From Trochalopteron elliotii (lineage: Eukaryota > Chordata > Aves > Passeriformes > Leiothrichidae): 64,000 bases of DNA. Positions 27,401 to 39,345 of the stretch are shown piece by piece; position 1 is the stretch's first letter, and the number at the start of each line of letters is the position of its first letter. Position numbers and translations under genes: made by a program. The DNA lies in contig JANPWX010000097.1 in the NCBI GenBank assembly GCA_024734555.1, forward strand, positions 3,265,423 to 3,329,422. Reading direction: 5' to 3'. The notes below the pieces were generated by a model. That model was not told where the DNA came from and made no database searches. It saw only the letters and a program-made list of their open reading frames with translations.

Positions 27401-30400
27401 CTGGTCAATATACTCATAAAGCAAGAATGATAGCTTTGCGCAATTTTGTTTAAAGAATGAGTCTTCAGATTGCTATAGCGAGCTAGCCAGCCAGCCACTG
27501 TTTGGGAGAAGTCAGTGATTTTCATTTGCTGTAATTTTGGGTGGTGGCTTTTTTGTTTGGTTGGTTTTGCAGTTTTAACACAGTGGGGCTGCTCTGCTCT
27601 GGCAGGATGAGGCAGCCATATGTAGCAGTAGTAGGCACCAGTATTTCCTCTTGTGTAGGAAAACCAGATTTCATCCCATTTGGCAAATAACTGCTTTCAG
27701 GTGTATCCTTGCAGGATGAGGCAGTCATTTGCACATTATCTTCTCTCATGTTAGGGAAGTCAGGTTAACAAAGCCTAGCAAGAACACCTGGAGATGATAA
27801 TCCATGCTCTTTCCATTAATTGAGCAAAAGCAGGATGAGGGATCTCATCTCCTCAGAAAATCAGATTTTTTTCACTCTCCTTGTGAAGCTTGATACCATG
27901 TCACTGACCATTTGGCTTTAAATCACTTTTGATTTTTGTAAAGGTTCTTTTTAAAGATCCATTGAAGAAGGTAGGGTGTAGAAAGTAGTCCTTGGATCAT
28001 GCCTGGCACATTGCAAAGGCTTGCTATCGCTTTCACACACTGCTGTTAAAGATTTAACAAAAATATGCTGCTTTTGGTTTACTGGTCTCTCACATTTCAC
28101 AGATGGTACAATAAAATATTTGACCTGGGAAGTTCAATACAAAAATTTTAGCTCTAATGCAAAATGCATCTTTCAAATAACTCAGATCTCTATAATCTAA
28201 TGTATACTCACTTCATGTTTCTCTCTTAGTTATCTACTGTAGAAGTAAATGTTAATATTTAAACATTTAGAATCTGATTGTGTCGTGTTTGTAAACGAAG
28301 ACTGATTTCTGTGTGAGTTTTCAAGTCGGGACAGATCTCACGCTACTATTTTATTCAATCTGAGTAAGAATGGCAAAATAGAGAATTACATTTGGTTTAA
28401 AAGAGGTAGCTAATTTGATCCCTGAATCTGTTCAATAGCATGAAGAGAAAAAGGATCACAAATGAATAGGTGATTAATTTAAATTAGTTATAATTCTGTG
28501 AGAGGACAAATTTGAATACTTGCATAATGTTTCTCATCTGTTTAACCAAGAAGTTGGGCTAAAATAAATAAACAAGCAAGCAAAGGAACAACCAAATAGA
28601 ATGCTAAAATAGCAGGCTTTTTGAGGCAAAACAGTTCTTTTTCTTTTACAGTGACTGTGGTTACAGTCTTTCTCAGTGGTTGCAGGATTTCAGATCTTAA
28701 GAAAATAAAGAATTGTAGAGGTATGTGCAAAAACTTCTCTAAACCAAAAACTTCTAAAAAAATTCCAGCAGAAAAGTGGGTTTGGATTTTGATTAAAGAG
28801 CAAGTCATCCCATTACATTTCTCTGTCTTATGGCCCCCCCAACTTTTGCCAGTTGGTAGAATCAGAATTTGTGCATTTCAGAAATCTTGATTTGATATTG
28901 GGCCACTTGCCTACTCAGACCCAGGGTAAAAGTTGCGAAAATCTGGATGTATACCAGTAGATTATATTGATTATTATTGTTTTCTTTTCAGGTAAAGCTA
29001 AAGGGGGGCTATTTTGAATCTTTTTTTCAGTGGACTCAGTGCATTTTCAGATGATTTTCCTTATGTATTGCAGTGTCTTTGGATATGAAACCACATATAT
29101 AAATGAGAGCATCTGTCTGTGATTTATCCTTCTCTGTTCAATGGACTAAAGTACATAAATTAATCATTAGAGCTGTGTTGAAGCAATGAGCTTTTTGAGC
29201 TACAGTCATCTGCCCAAGCTCCAAAAGTGCAAAATAGTGATCAGCTGTACATTGAGAGCTCTCTGAAAATGCACACAAGGGGCCTGCAATATTTGGTTCC
29301 CACAAGTTTTTTCACAAATGAGAAAGAATATGGGCAGGAAAGCTGCCAGCTTCCTCCAGGCTTTGAGAGCCCTCATGCTGATGCACATCTGAACCTAACA
29401 TAAATCAAAACATGTGGCGCCAGATGAGTATTAATGCTGTAATTTAGTCCTAGGTTTTGGTTGCCATCTAGATATTGGGTCTAAGGTTGGGTGTTTATTA
29501 ATGTTACCTGTTTCTTACAATCAATACTTGGTCCATGAACAAATATTAATCTTAACTGGAAACATACGTGCATATGCATATATTCAGCTGAGACCTGATG
29601 CATTGTTCATTGAATTTAGTAGGTATTTTTCCATGGATTTTTACTGGGGAAGCCTGTCCCACTTAAATACTCTTTGTTTGATCCAGGTTAATGAACAGTG
29701 TTTATAAGAAGCTAGTAGCATGAGCAAATTAATTCTTGCATTTTTTTGTAGCATTGTACTGCACTTGATTTCAGTTAGAATCGAGGTTATTTGAAAGTGT
29801 CAAGAGGTAGCAAGCAGACAAATTCTTGTAAGAACAGCCGTCCTTGTTTGAAAAAAAGACTAGTGTGAGATGCCCATGCTCTGGCCATGAGGGACAAGGA
29901 AACAATTTGCTGTACACAGAGAGTAGGAAGCTGACATTCAAACTGCCTTATACCTCTTTGTCTTCCTCTTCAGAGAAGGAATCTGTCATGCTAAAGAATG
30001 TCTTGGCAAAAGCTGGAAACACTGAAAAAGTAGAAAGCCATGGAATTACATCTCTCCTTTACTAGAATGAAATAATTTGGGGAATTTTTGTCGTTTGTAT
30101 CAGCTGTGTTTGTAGTAGGAACAGAATTCATGGATTCTGGGTGATGAAATTTGTCAACTACAGGTAAAGAACCTGTTAGTTTACCTTGAAGGGTCTTCTG
30201 AGTTGGAATGATGGAACCACTGCTGTAGTGGGGGACCACTTTGCCATTCAGTCAATGGCAACTCCTCTGCAGGAAGTGCATAGCTTGAATAGAAATTATC
30301 CCACTTCCCACTTTCCAAAGTGAACATTTTGGTCATATGTGGAAAAACAATTTGTTGTAATGTAAGTGGAATTTCATTCAATGAAACTTGAATACTATGA

Positions 30401-33400
30401 AAACTAGTTAAAAATATAAAACCATATTGTGATCAGTTTCCTTGGAGTGTATTAACTTCACTGGTTCAAAGAGGGTTCATTCTTACGAAATGGATCAAAT
30501 TCTTATTCTCATGAGATGTGAAATTTCTTGGAGGGATTCATGGGTATCACTTGGATGACTATTTATCCATCCTAATCATGGTGTATTGAAATAAACTAGC
30601 ACAAAGCTTCTGTAAATCAGTAGTTGAAGTGCACATAAATTAGGCCTAATTAACTAGGACAGACAGATGATTTGGATAACACTTTGATTAGCAGAAATTT
30701 TCATACAATTTAGATATACTAAAATTTCAACATTATATTCTGTCAAATATTATATTTTGATTATATTCTGTCTGTACATCATTCCAGAAATGGGGTACAA
30801 CTGCAATATTGACTATCTGTGATGTTACACTGATGTTACACCTCTAGAGCTTGCTTTTCACTTTTGGAAGTACTCTTGTTCACAGGTTTCTTGTTACCTG
30901 CTCTCTATAGGGGACGCTGAGCTTCAAGTCCTAATAAAAGCTTCATTTACCCTGAAAACCAGGCTGTCTAAATTGGCCTTTCATGGCCCATTATGATAAT
31001 GAGAAAAGGAGGGAGAAGGAACCAACTGAAAACAGAATTTCTTGGAGTGGATTCTGTTTGTTATATACGCATTGTGAGGTTAACAAAATTGGAAGGAAAA
31101 GTTTATATAGTGGCAGGAAATTAAAGTAACATACCAATGCCTCTAATTTTCTGCAGATTTGTCAACTTGTTTCTGCAGAACGCACTGAAATTTAGCTATT
31201 TACATGTATGCAAAAAAACCCAACTCAAATTATTTATAATCATGAAATTCCACACCTTGGGAGAAGTTGTGATAAGACACACCAGAAAAACTGCTTGAAT
31301 TTCTGAAATAAGGGGCCTGTTACCAGACTAATGAGATGATTATCCTAACATACATAATACAGCACTCGGCATTTTAGATGTGCAGCAGAAAAATGCACAG
31401 TTAAATAGATTATTCAGGATGACTTTTCCAGAAAAGTCACTGTTATTCTCCTCTAGAACATTCCCTAGTAAACATTAATTAACATTTTAGATAGCCCATC
31501 ACAGTTGAGTAAATGGAGTCTTTAACAAATAAGGATTTACAGTGTTACGTCTAATTACTGTTGAGGTTTTTTCTTTAAAACTACCTTAGTTAATTTAAAT
31601 TTTTTAAATTGACTTTAATTTTCTTAAAATTCTTGTAAATTAAGTTGATTTCTTGAAATCCAGACTATTTTCTTAGGGAAGACTGGCAAAAAAAATCAAC
31701 CAAAGATTTTATACAAAACCTGAAACTTCTCTGAGTTTGTCATTAAATGAAGTATGTTTTTTATTGACAGAAGATGCAGCAATTCAGCTGGTTGTTTTTA
31801 ATGGACTGTAAAGGCATCTTAAACCAGAACGTAAAATATGTATTTAGCAACCAATAATGAAAAGGGAAGAAATGGAATAGCACTGTGACATAGGGAGTGT
31901 AGCATACATTACATCTAAAGCATTTTTTTTAAACTCATTCTTAGTGATGAGCAAGAATTTTACTTTGTCATTCAGAGATGGCCATTGGGTGGATGGTGCA
32001 AAGGCTCTTGGTGTAAAACCGGGCAAAAAGGTACATTTCCTTATATAATTGAAATGTCTGTGTTGAATCAGTAATGCTTATTAACCTAAAATAAAATGTA
32101 GTTTGGGTAGGAAATGCAGAAAGGTTTATTAACCTGAAATAAATTATCCCAGCTAAGCTATAGCGCTGACTAACATGGTAGGCTATGCAGAAAGGATTTT
32201 TTTAGCCATCTTTAACTTTTTTTTTACTAAGGTGCTTGGAAAGTATCTCTTTTTTTTCTGGCAAGGTAAAATTGAAGGAACTAAGTAAAATAACAACAGT
32301 ATAAGCACATTCCTTGAAAAGAACAAATTGGAGTGTCAGTGCTTTTCTGTTCCTAGAAGGAGTGTTATTGTAGTTACACATTCCATAGAAAGTTTGATGC
32401 ATTTTAATGAGTAAGGTATTTATCCTGCTTTTATTGTGGCATATATCCTTTTCCATACTGTTCACTTTATGAACTTCTGGCATCTATCTGTTATGGTTCC
32501 AGTTCATAGTTGTTGTCAGATTGTTTGGACAAACTGTCGGAGATTTTCTTAGTTAATGACATTTATCACTGGTTCTCCTGGGAAATGAACATTTGTTGAC
32601 CATGACTCTTCTGACATTACAAAGGCAATTATTTTCAGTGGTATGGTAGCTCTCGTGATAAGAGCTCTTAGCTTCACAGGGCTACAGTTGCATCTTTCCA
32701 CTACTCCTCTTGTATACAATTGAAAGAAAAGTCTGAAAGGGGATGAATGGCTCCCTCAGACAGGAAATCACCCAGAGGATTAATGTTCTGGTTTTAGCAG
32801 GCAGGATTATAGACAAGCACTTTAGGCCAGTTTTCCTTTAGGTAGGAACAATGTTCTAGTGGGAAAAACAAATAGGGAAGTAGTAATGGTGACACAAATG
32901 GTTGTATCAAAAGTGTATAAAACTAAATTAGACTTCAGAAATTACTCTGTTGGGCAGATGGCCTGATAGCCTGACCTGAAGCTCATTAGCCATTGTATAA
33001 GGGAGAAAAATGATAAGCTAATCTGCACTTTTGTTGAATGAAATTAATGAACTGTCTTCAGCAGATTTGTAATAGTCATTTGGCTCATAGAGAACTGACA
33101 GATGTAGTGTGTATCACATTGTTTTTTTTTTTCCTAATTTGTCAGAAATAATCTAGATTTTATCTGAAAACTAATTTAAGCCCAGTCATAAGTGTTCTTC
33201 TGCTTGTTAAAATTTCCCATCTGTAATGGAAAGATAAGAAATTAAAAGTTTCAAGAACGGGAAAGTCCTTCCTCTTAATCTTTAAACCTTCTTTTGATTA
33301 CTGTTTGCTCTGTTTCCAGTCTCACTTGTGATGTTAAGTTCAAGCAGTCTTCTGACCGTCCCTTCTAAAGTTACAAGCCATGTTTTTTAGCCCTCCTATG

Positions 33401-36002
33401 ACAACTTTCCCATAATTCTGCTTTTCTGTACCTCTGAGATTTAAAACCTGACATAAGGGAATAAAAGGACTGGAAGAAACAGGACCTAGTGCAAAAGATA
33501 CAAATTTCTGGCTCAAACAACAGCTTGTAGAAAATCTTGTCTCCAAGTCAACCAGTAAAGACCAGTTATCTGGGTCTAACACTGTCTCCTAAATGACCTC
33601 AACAGATGTGACTGCAGTGGCCCATGAGTCAGCAGTGCAGTCCTTCATGGGTTGTTTCAATCAGTAGAAGCTAGAGCTTCACAGGAAGTAGGGAGTGTAG
33701 CTTATGCCCACAGCTCAAATAGTCAGTATCTGCTTCTGCACTGGGAATTTTCCATCACACCCTCTCTGCTCAGATACATTTTGTTTATCTGAATGACCTG
33801 ATTATGTGGTCTTCATACACCAGTGTATTTTCTAAACAAAGCTGGGAGAATACAAATGTGTTTTTCATACAAAGCTGGGGTTTGGGGAGATAAGAATACC
33901 TGCACGTTGCCATATTAAGTTGCTAGTTGCAAGGATGTGAACCAAGAGAAGGTCACAGTAACTAATGGCATGGTCCCAAAGTTTATCAGTATGAAAAAGA
34001 CATTAATTTAGTGGAGTTTAAAGAGGAGTAATTACTTCCTCTCTCTCATGGCAGCCACTTCACCCCATGTGCTCTTTTTTTGTTTGATTGTATACAAAAC
34101 ATAAAAAGTGAACAACTAAGCTAAGTGAGATGTTTTGTAGAGGTGTCACAGCTTGTTATTTGATAGTCATTGTAATCCAGATTCACTGAGGGGAAGATTT
34201 ATTTTGGCTACTCTAGGAGGATGTTGGTGACAAATTTTTACTTTGTCAAACTATAGTTATTTCTGTGAAGGTTTCAACATGCAAAAAATTCCTATTTCCC
34301 TTTTTTAAAGAGTGTTTCCGTACCTACTACAGTGATTCTCTAAATGCACATTATTATCTAAACAGTGGAAATTTGAGAGATATTCAATCTCTGTTTATGT
34401 TAGTGGGTAGAGCAAGACAAAAACATGCAAAATCATCAGCTTATCTAGATACTTTGTTCAAATACTATATGAAACAAAAGAGAAAAAAAGTCAGCTAAGG
34501 ACTTCTATCTGTGCCTTGTTTTATCAAGCTAGCAAGTGATATTCTCTTTTTATTTTTTTTTGTTTCCTTTTACATGGATTGGAAAAAAGCACACTGTTGC
34601 TGTAAACCAGGCCATTGTATAGATGGAATTGTGTGCCATTTAAAGTATGAAGGTGTTTAGCTTCCTACCACCTTTTCCACTATGACAGAAGTCTTACTGA
34701 TTTTGGACATTTACGTTTGCAAAAATCTGTCAAGGAGCAGTAGTATTCTGGACATTAGTGAATTTCTGTCAGTGCCTACAATTTGCAAATAATTTTCTGA
34801 ACTCTGTGGATAAAAGAAAACAAGATTACCCTAGAGCAGAAATTTGTTAAAATGCACAAGAGTATTCAGCCAGGTTGTTCTTTGTTTTGCACTGAACTAT
34901 TAGAAGTCAAAAAGTAAATCTTTTAACTGGTTTGAAAGAAGAGCAAATGTTACAAACTTTTTTTTTTAATTATAACATTAAAATGACTGTTCTTTAGTTA
35001 AAGAGAATCTCTTATTGATTAAAATTCTACTATCTTGAAATTTTCCATTTAGTAATTTGAACATCTGTAGAGTGCTTAATATTCTTGCTTTAATATTAAT
35101 ATTTTTTCCTACTGGATACTTTGGGAATTATTTAAAAATGTATTTTATAAAATTGTAGATTTCACGTTATAAGTGACTGATTTTAAAGTCCATGGAAAAA
35201 TAATGGCTTGAATAAATAGTCTTTCTTATTTACTGAAGTTTCACATGGGTCAGTTTATTAGTGACCAAAAATCCTCAGCAGAGGTGCTATTTTACTGATT
35301 GGTGTAAACTGACAGACCTTCTCAGGCCCTGTGGTTTCTGCTCTTTCCCCCTTGCCCCATAATTTCATGTAAAGGCTGAGAATGTATAGATATGAAAGTT
35401 TTTCACACATTCTGGAAGATTTCGGACATACTGACTGCATGACATAAAAATGTATACTTCTTGTGGGTCTTTGCTCTCCAGAGCAAATGATACATTGCCA
35501 ATACCAGAATCACCAGAAAAGAACGTGGAAGAATTCTCACTGTGTTAAGAGGTTGCTTCAAAACAGGAAAGAACGAGCAGAGTATAAACATCCACATGAA
35601 TATCTAGATGAATAATTCATTTAAGGAATCCTAAGCAGTTGGATTTTTTACTATTCTCTCTGAAAAGAATCCATACTTTAGGGACTGTGAAATGCATGAG
35701 GATTTTTTTAAGGTCACAAACTATTTGCTTATCCAGAGATTATATCAAGTATAGGAAAGGGGGTGTTCAGGATATTATTAGGACCATAAAATGAGACAGC
35801 TGCATGAAAAGGAAACTAAAGTTTCTAGCAATATATAGCCTAAACCAATGGAGCTGGTATTTGAGCTGTAGCAAGCCTTCACAAAGAAAATCCTTATATA
35901 CAATCAAAGAAATACATAAACCAGATATAAAATCTATTTGATAAATCAAGTAGACTCTTTCCATCTGTCTCCTTCAATACTTTTTTCTTTTCCATCCAAA
36001 AG

Positions 36003-36189
36003 CATCATCATGCGATCAAGAACTTCAGTCAGCCCTGGAGGAGGCAAAGCAGCCCCAGAAAGACAATGTGTTCATTCCAGAGTGCGCTCAGGGCGGCCTC
36101 TACAAACCAGTGCAGTGCCATCCTTCCACGGGCTACTGCTGGTGTGTTCTGGTGGATACAGGACGTCCCATCCCTGGTACATCAACAAG
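36003..36189 (+). CDS. SMOC2: SMOC2 internal exon: second thyroglobulin type-1 domain, main part
   Basis: A 187-nt exon with acceptor AG at 36001-36002 and donor GTAAGG at 36190. CA completes an Ala codon, 61 codons follow, and AG begins an Arg codon finished in the next exon. It encodes five of the six thyroglobulin type-1 cysteines in order: Cys in SSCDQELQ, Cys in IPECAQGG, Cys in PVQCHPSTG, and two in YCWCVLVDT. The QC and CWC signatures are intact, followed by GRPIPGTST. Thyroglobulin type-1 modules are small disulfide-bonded folds, some of which inhibit cathepsins; in SMOC proteins they form part of the extracellular matrix-binding protein. An ATG-initiated frame at 35938-36237 overlaps this exon in a different frame and is a shadow. 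Confidence 0.97.
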
Positions 36190-37008
36190 GTAAGGGAGTA
36201 CACAGCTCTCAAAAACTCTAGTAAGGACGTGCTCTAGTGTCCATGGACTATCATGTAGATTTCTGTTGCTGGTGGAGTTATGTCATATAGGGTTTTTTCC
36301 ACTACAAAGTGAAATATTTTGAGACATCAAAAATTAAGGCCAGATGGCCATGGACTGTTTCACTGCAATGGCACAGGCAGTTTGCCATCCTAGTCCTCTT
36401 CTTTACTCCTACTTTGTGCTGGGAATCCAAAGCTTGGAGCATACAATGAATAATCCCAGAGGAAATATCACACTCCTTATCCTGCATATAAAAGAGCCAA
36501 GTAAGATAGTCTATGACAGAAACCATGTCCAACCTCAGAAATGCTTAGTTATTTTTTCAGCAACCTCCTCAACTGTTTAATATGGTGGGCTTTGATGGAA
36601 CAACTCCTCGGGAACCCATAGAGAGGAAATATCATTTTAGTGTGTTATTAATAGAAGGCTGGAGTTCAGTCATCTCAGCTGAGCCGGATACATGGTAAAG
36701 TGTTGTGAGCCACATAGTGCAGATGTAGGCAAAGCACATATCAGGTTCCAAAGGATGTTATTTAGGTTGGTTATTGAGGTTTGGCCCTTGTAGGAATGCT
36801 ATAGAAGCTCATATAGAGCTGGCAGGCAGTATAGGTATCTTGATGCAATCATAACTCTTTTATAACTTAAGCAAAATCTTTTTTATCATTTGCATAAGGT
36901 TTGTGAAAGAAACATGCCTTATAAGCCGCTTGCTGTAAAATAGTATATTTTTGGGGAGGATTTTTTCACATATTCTTCTAGTGCTGACTTATTGCTAGCT
37001 GTTTATAC

Positions 37009-37024
37009 CATAGTCTAGACTATG
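37009..37024. repeat. 16-bp perfect palindrome
   Basis: CATAGTCTAGACTATG equals its own reverse complement. It does not extend further on either side. No function is assigned; a palindrome of this length can occur by chance in 64 kb. Confidence 0.9.
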
Positions 37025-37404
37025 CCAAGTACAGTGTCATCTGAAGTGGACTTGGTGATCTTGGAGGACAGTTCCAATCTTAAGGATTCTTTGATTTTAT
37101 CACTTAAAGTTGCTGTTGATCAACTGTTTCTGGCAAGTTGAGGTCCATAAATGGTTAAAACATAGTAGTCCAAATTTGATCCTAAAACTGTAGGATCAGT
37201 ATACGAATTGTGTGAGGATCTAAAGATGACTTCTAGAGATTCCAGATTCCCCCTTTTATGTTCTTTCTTTGTTCTCATCCCTAGGTTTGTTCACTGTTTC
37301 TTCTTTTTAGTGTTAATCCTTCTTTGAATTATTAGCTTAGTTTTATTTCCTATTCCCTGATTTGAGTCCAAATCATCTTCTTGTGCTCATCAAGCAATGG
37401 GGCT

Positions 37405-37564
37405 TCTGCAGTGGTTTTGTTTTTGTTGGGTTTTGGTGGGGTCTTTATTTTTTGTTTGTTTTTGGTTTGGTTTGGGTTTTTTTCTTGTGGGTTTTTGGTT
37501 TTGAGGTTTGTTTTGGGGGGGTAGTTGTGGTGTTTTTTCTTTTTTATTTTATTTTATTTTATTA
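37405..37564. repeat. G/T-rich low-complexity tract with (TTTTA)n
   Basis: On the plus strand this is almost only G and T, with G-runs of three to seven bases (for example at 37428-37430, 37438-37441 and 37515-37521) separated by T-rich spacers. It ends in TTTTA units at about 37541-37563. It abuts the 3' end of the minus-strand CR1, so on the minus strand the CR1 tail is followed by an A-rich (TAAAA)n run. The G-runs could support G-quadruplexes with long loops; that is inference. Confidence 0.8.
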
Positions 37565-39345
37565 CAGAGTCACAGAATGGGTGAGATTGGTAGGGACCGC
37601 TGGAGGTTCTCTGATCCAATCCCCGTAATCAAAGCAAAATCATCTAAAGTGGATTACTCAGGACTGTGTTCAGTTTATTCTGAGTATTGCTAAGGATGAG
37701 GAATCCATAGCCTCTCTAAGCACCCTATTTTAGTGTTTGATCACCATCATAGTTAAAAATAAATTTTTTCTTACCTTTGTATGAAATTTTCAGTATTTTA
37801 TTTTGTGCCAATTGCCTTTTTTCCTGCCACTGGACATTGGCAAGATTATAACTTCCCTTTCATTATTTTCCTCTCTTTGGATACTTAGGGACAACATTAA
37901 GATCTTCCCTGAGCCTTGTCCTCTTCAAGGTGAACATTTTCAGCACCGTTTCCTTACTGTATCTAATGCTCCAGTCCCTTTGGGGAGCTCAGAGCTGGAC
38001 ACAACATTGTAGATAAGTCTCATTCTGCCATTGTGAATGACAGGGCAAGGATCTTCTCCCTTGGCCTGATGGCAGTACTTTTTCTGATGCAACCCTGGAG
38101 GCTTATTGGCCTTATTTTCTGCCTTATACTCAGTGTCCATCAGAAGTCCCTTGAAGTTGCTTTCCAGCTGGTTGGTCACATGCTGTCCTGGGGAAGGGAG
38201 TTAATCTTTTCTAGGGACAAGAGTTTTGCATTTTCTTCTTTTTTTTTTTTTTAATTTCATGAGATTCCTGCCAGTCCATTTCTGCAGCCTGTTGAAGTTC
38301 CTCTGAATGACAGCACAACCATCTTGTTATCAGATACTTCCTCCCAATTTCGTATCATTGCAAACTTACTGAAGTTGTTCCATGTCCCAACGTCCTGGTC
38401 ATTAAGGAAGAGATTAAACGATATTGTCTCTATAAGCTTTGGGGCACTCCACTGGTGACTTGCTACCAGCTGAAATGTTTCTGCTGAGCCCAACTATTTG
38501 AAACTGGCTGTTCAGCCAGTTTTCAACAAGCCTCACTGTTCATTTATCTCATACATACTTCCTCAGTTTGTCTATGGGAATGTGATCAGAGACAGCATCA
38601 AAACCATAGTTAAAATTAAGATAATAATATCTGCCCATCTTACCTTATCCACTGAGCAAGTTATAGAATCATAAGAAGCTTATGCCCCATTAGCCAAGTA
38701 TGATTTCCTCTTCATAATTCCATTCAGACTGCTTTCAATCACCTTCTTCTTCATATGTTTTGAAATAGCTTCTAGGAAGATTTACTTCATCACCTTCTCA
38801 GAAACTGAGGTAAGGCTCTCTGGCTTAATTGGCTCTTCTTTGCCCTTCTTGAAGTGACATTTTCTTTCTTCCAGTCCCCAGGAACCTTCCCCAGTCAATA
38901 TGACCTTTCAGATATAATAGAGAGTTGCCCCCAAATCAGCCAGCTTCCTCATCACTTGTGGGTGCATCCCATCAGGTCCTATGGAGTTATGTATGTCCAA
39001 TTTGTTCAAACAAACCCTGACTGGATCCATTGTGACCCAGGATAAGTCTTTCTTTCTCTAGACTTTACTACTGCTCTCAAGGACCTGGGATTCCTGGGCA
39101 CTGGTCTTACAAGTAAAGGCCGGGGAGGAGGTGCCATTGAATACTTCTGCCTTCTCTCTGTCCTTTTTTCACAAGCTCTCTTATCCCACTCAGCAGCAGG
39201 CTCACACTTCCCTTGTCTTCTTTTTGCTGCTGATACGGATGTAAGAAGTTCTTCTTGTTGCCTTCATGCTCCTTTACCAGCTTCCTAACCCCATCCCTGT
39301 GCACTTGAGCAGTGTCTGTTTATTCCTCCTGTATCAGCTGACCAA
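37565..39345 (-). mobile_element. CR1 non-LTR retrotransposon, 5'-truncated and decayed
   Basis: Read on the minus strand this is the 3' part of a chicken-repeat-1 element: the linker before the reverse transcriptase, the reverse transcriptase region and the 3' untranslated region. It ends near 37565-37578, where the plus strand reads GAGTCACAGAATGGG, the complement of the octamer-like CR1 end. Recognisable remnants include FDAVSDHIPI near 38560-38610, corresponding to the family motif with FDTVSH, and FNLFLNDQD near 38400, corresponding to the family FNIFINDLD block. The catalytic FADD box is degraded (FSKFAMIR). Many frameshifts and stops are present, so it cannot be active. The endonuclease region is missing, as usual for 5'-truncated copies. 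Boundaries are approximate, particularly at 39345. Confidence 0.88.

Larger units (their letters stand above)
10857..36002 (+). other. SMOC2: SMOC2 intron (about 25.1 kb)
   Basis: A long intron from GTAAGA to the acceptor at 36001-36002, which follows the pyrimidine-rich stretch TACTTTTTTCTTTTCC. It interrupts the protein between the linker and the second thyroglobulin domain. It holds simple repeats at 12158, 15555 and 18453, and poly-A or poly-T runs, but I recognised no transposon of any length and no nested gene. Its longest open frame (plus 25483-25827, 114 codons) has no recognisable domain. No alternative exon is expected here, because mammalian SMOC2 is contiguous across this junction. 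Confidence 0.85.

Noticed and set aside
35938..36237. ATG-initiated 99-codon frame over the thyroglobulin exon
   Set aside because: It is in a different frame from the SMOC2 reading, crosses both splice sites, and lacks the cysteine pattern. It is a shadow of the real exon.
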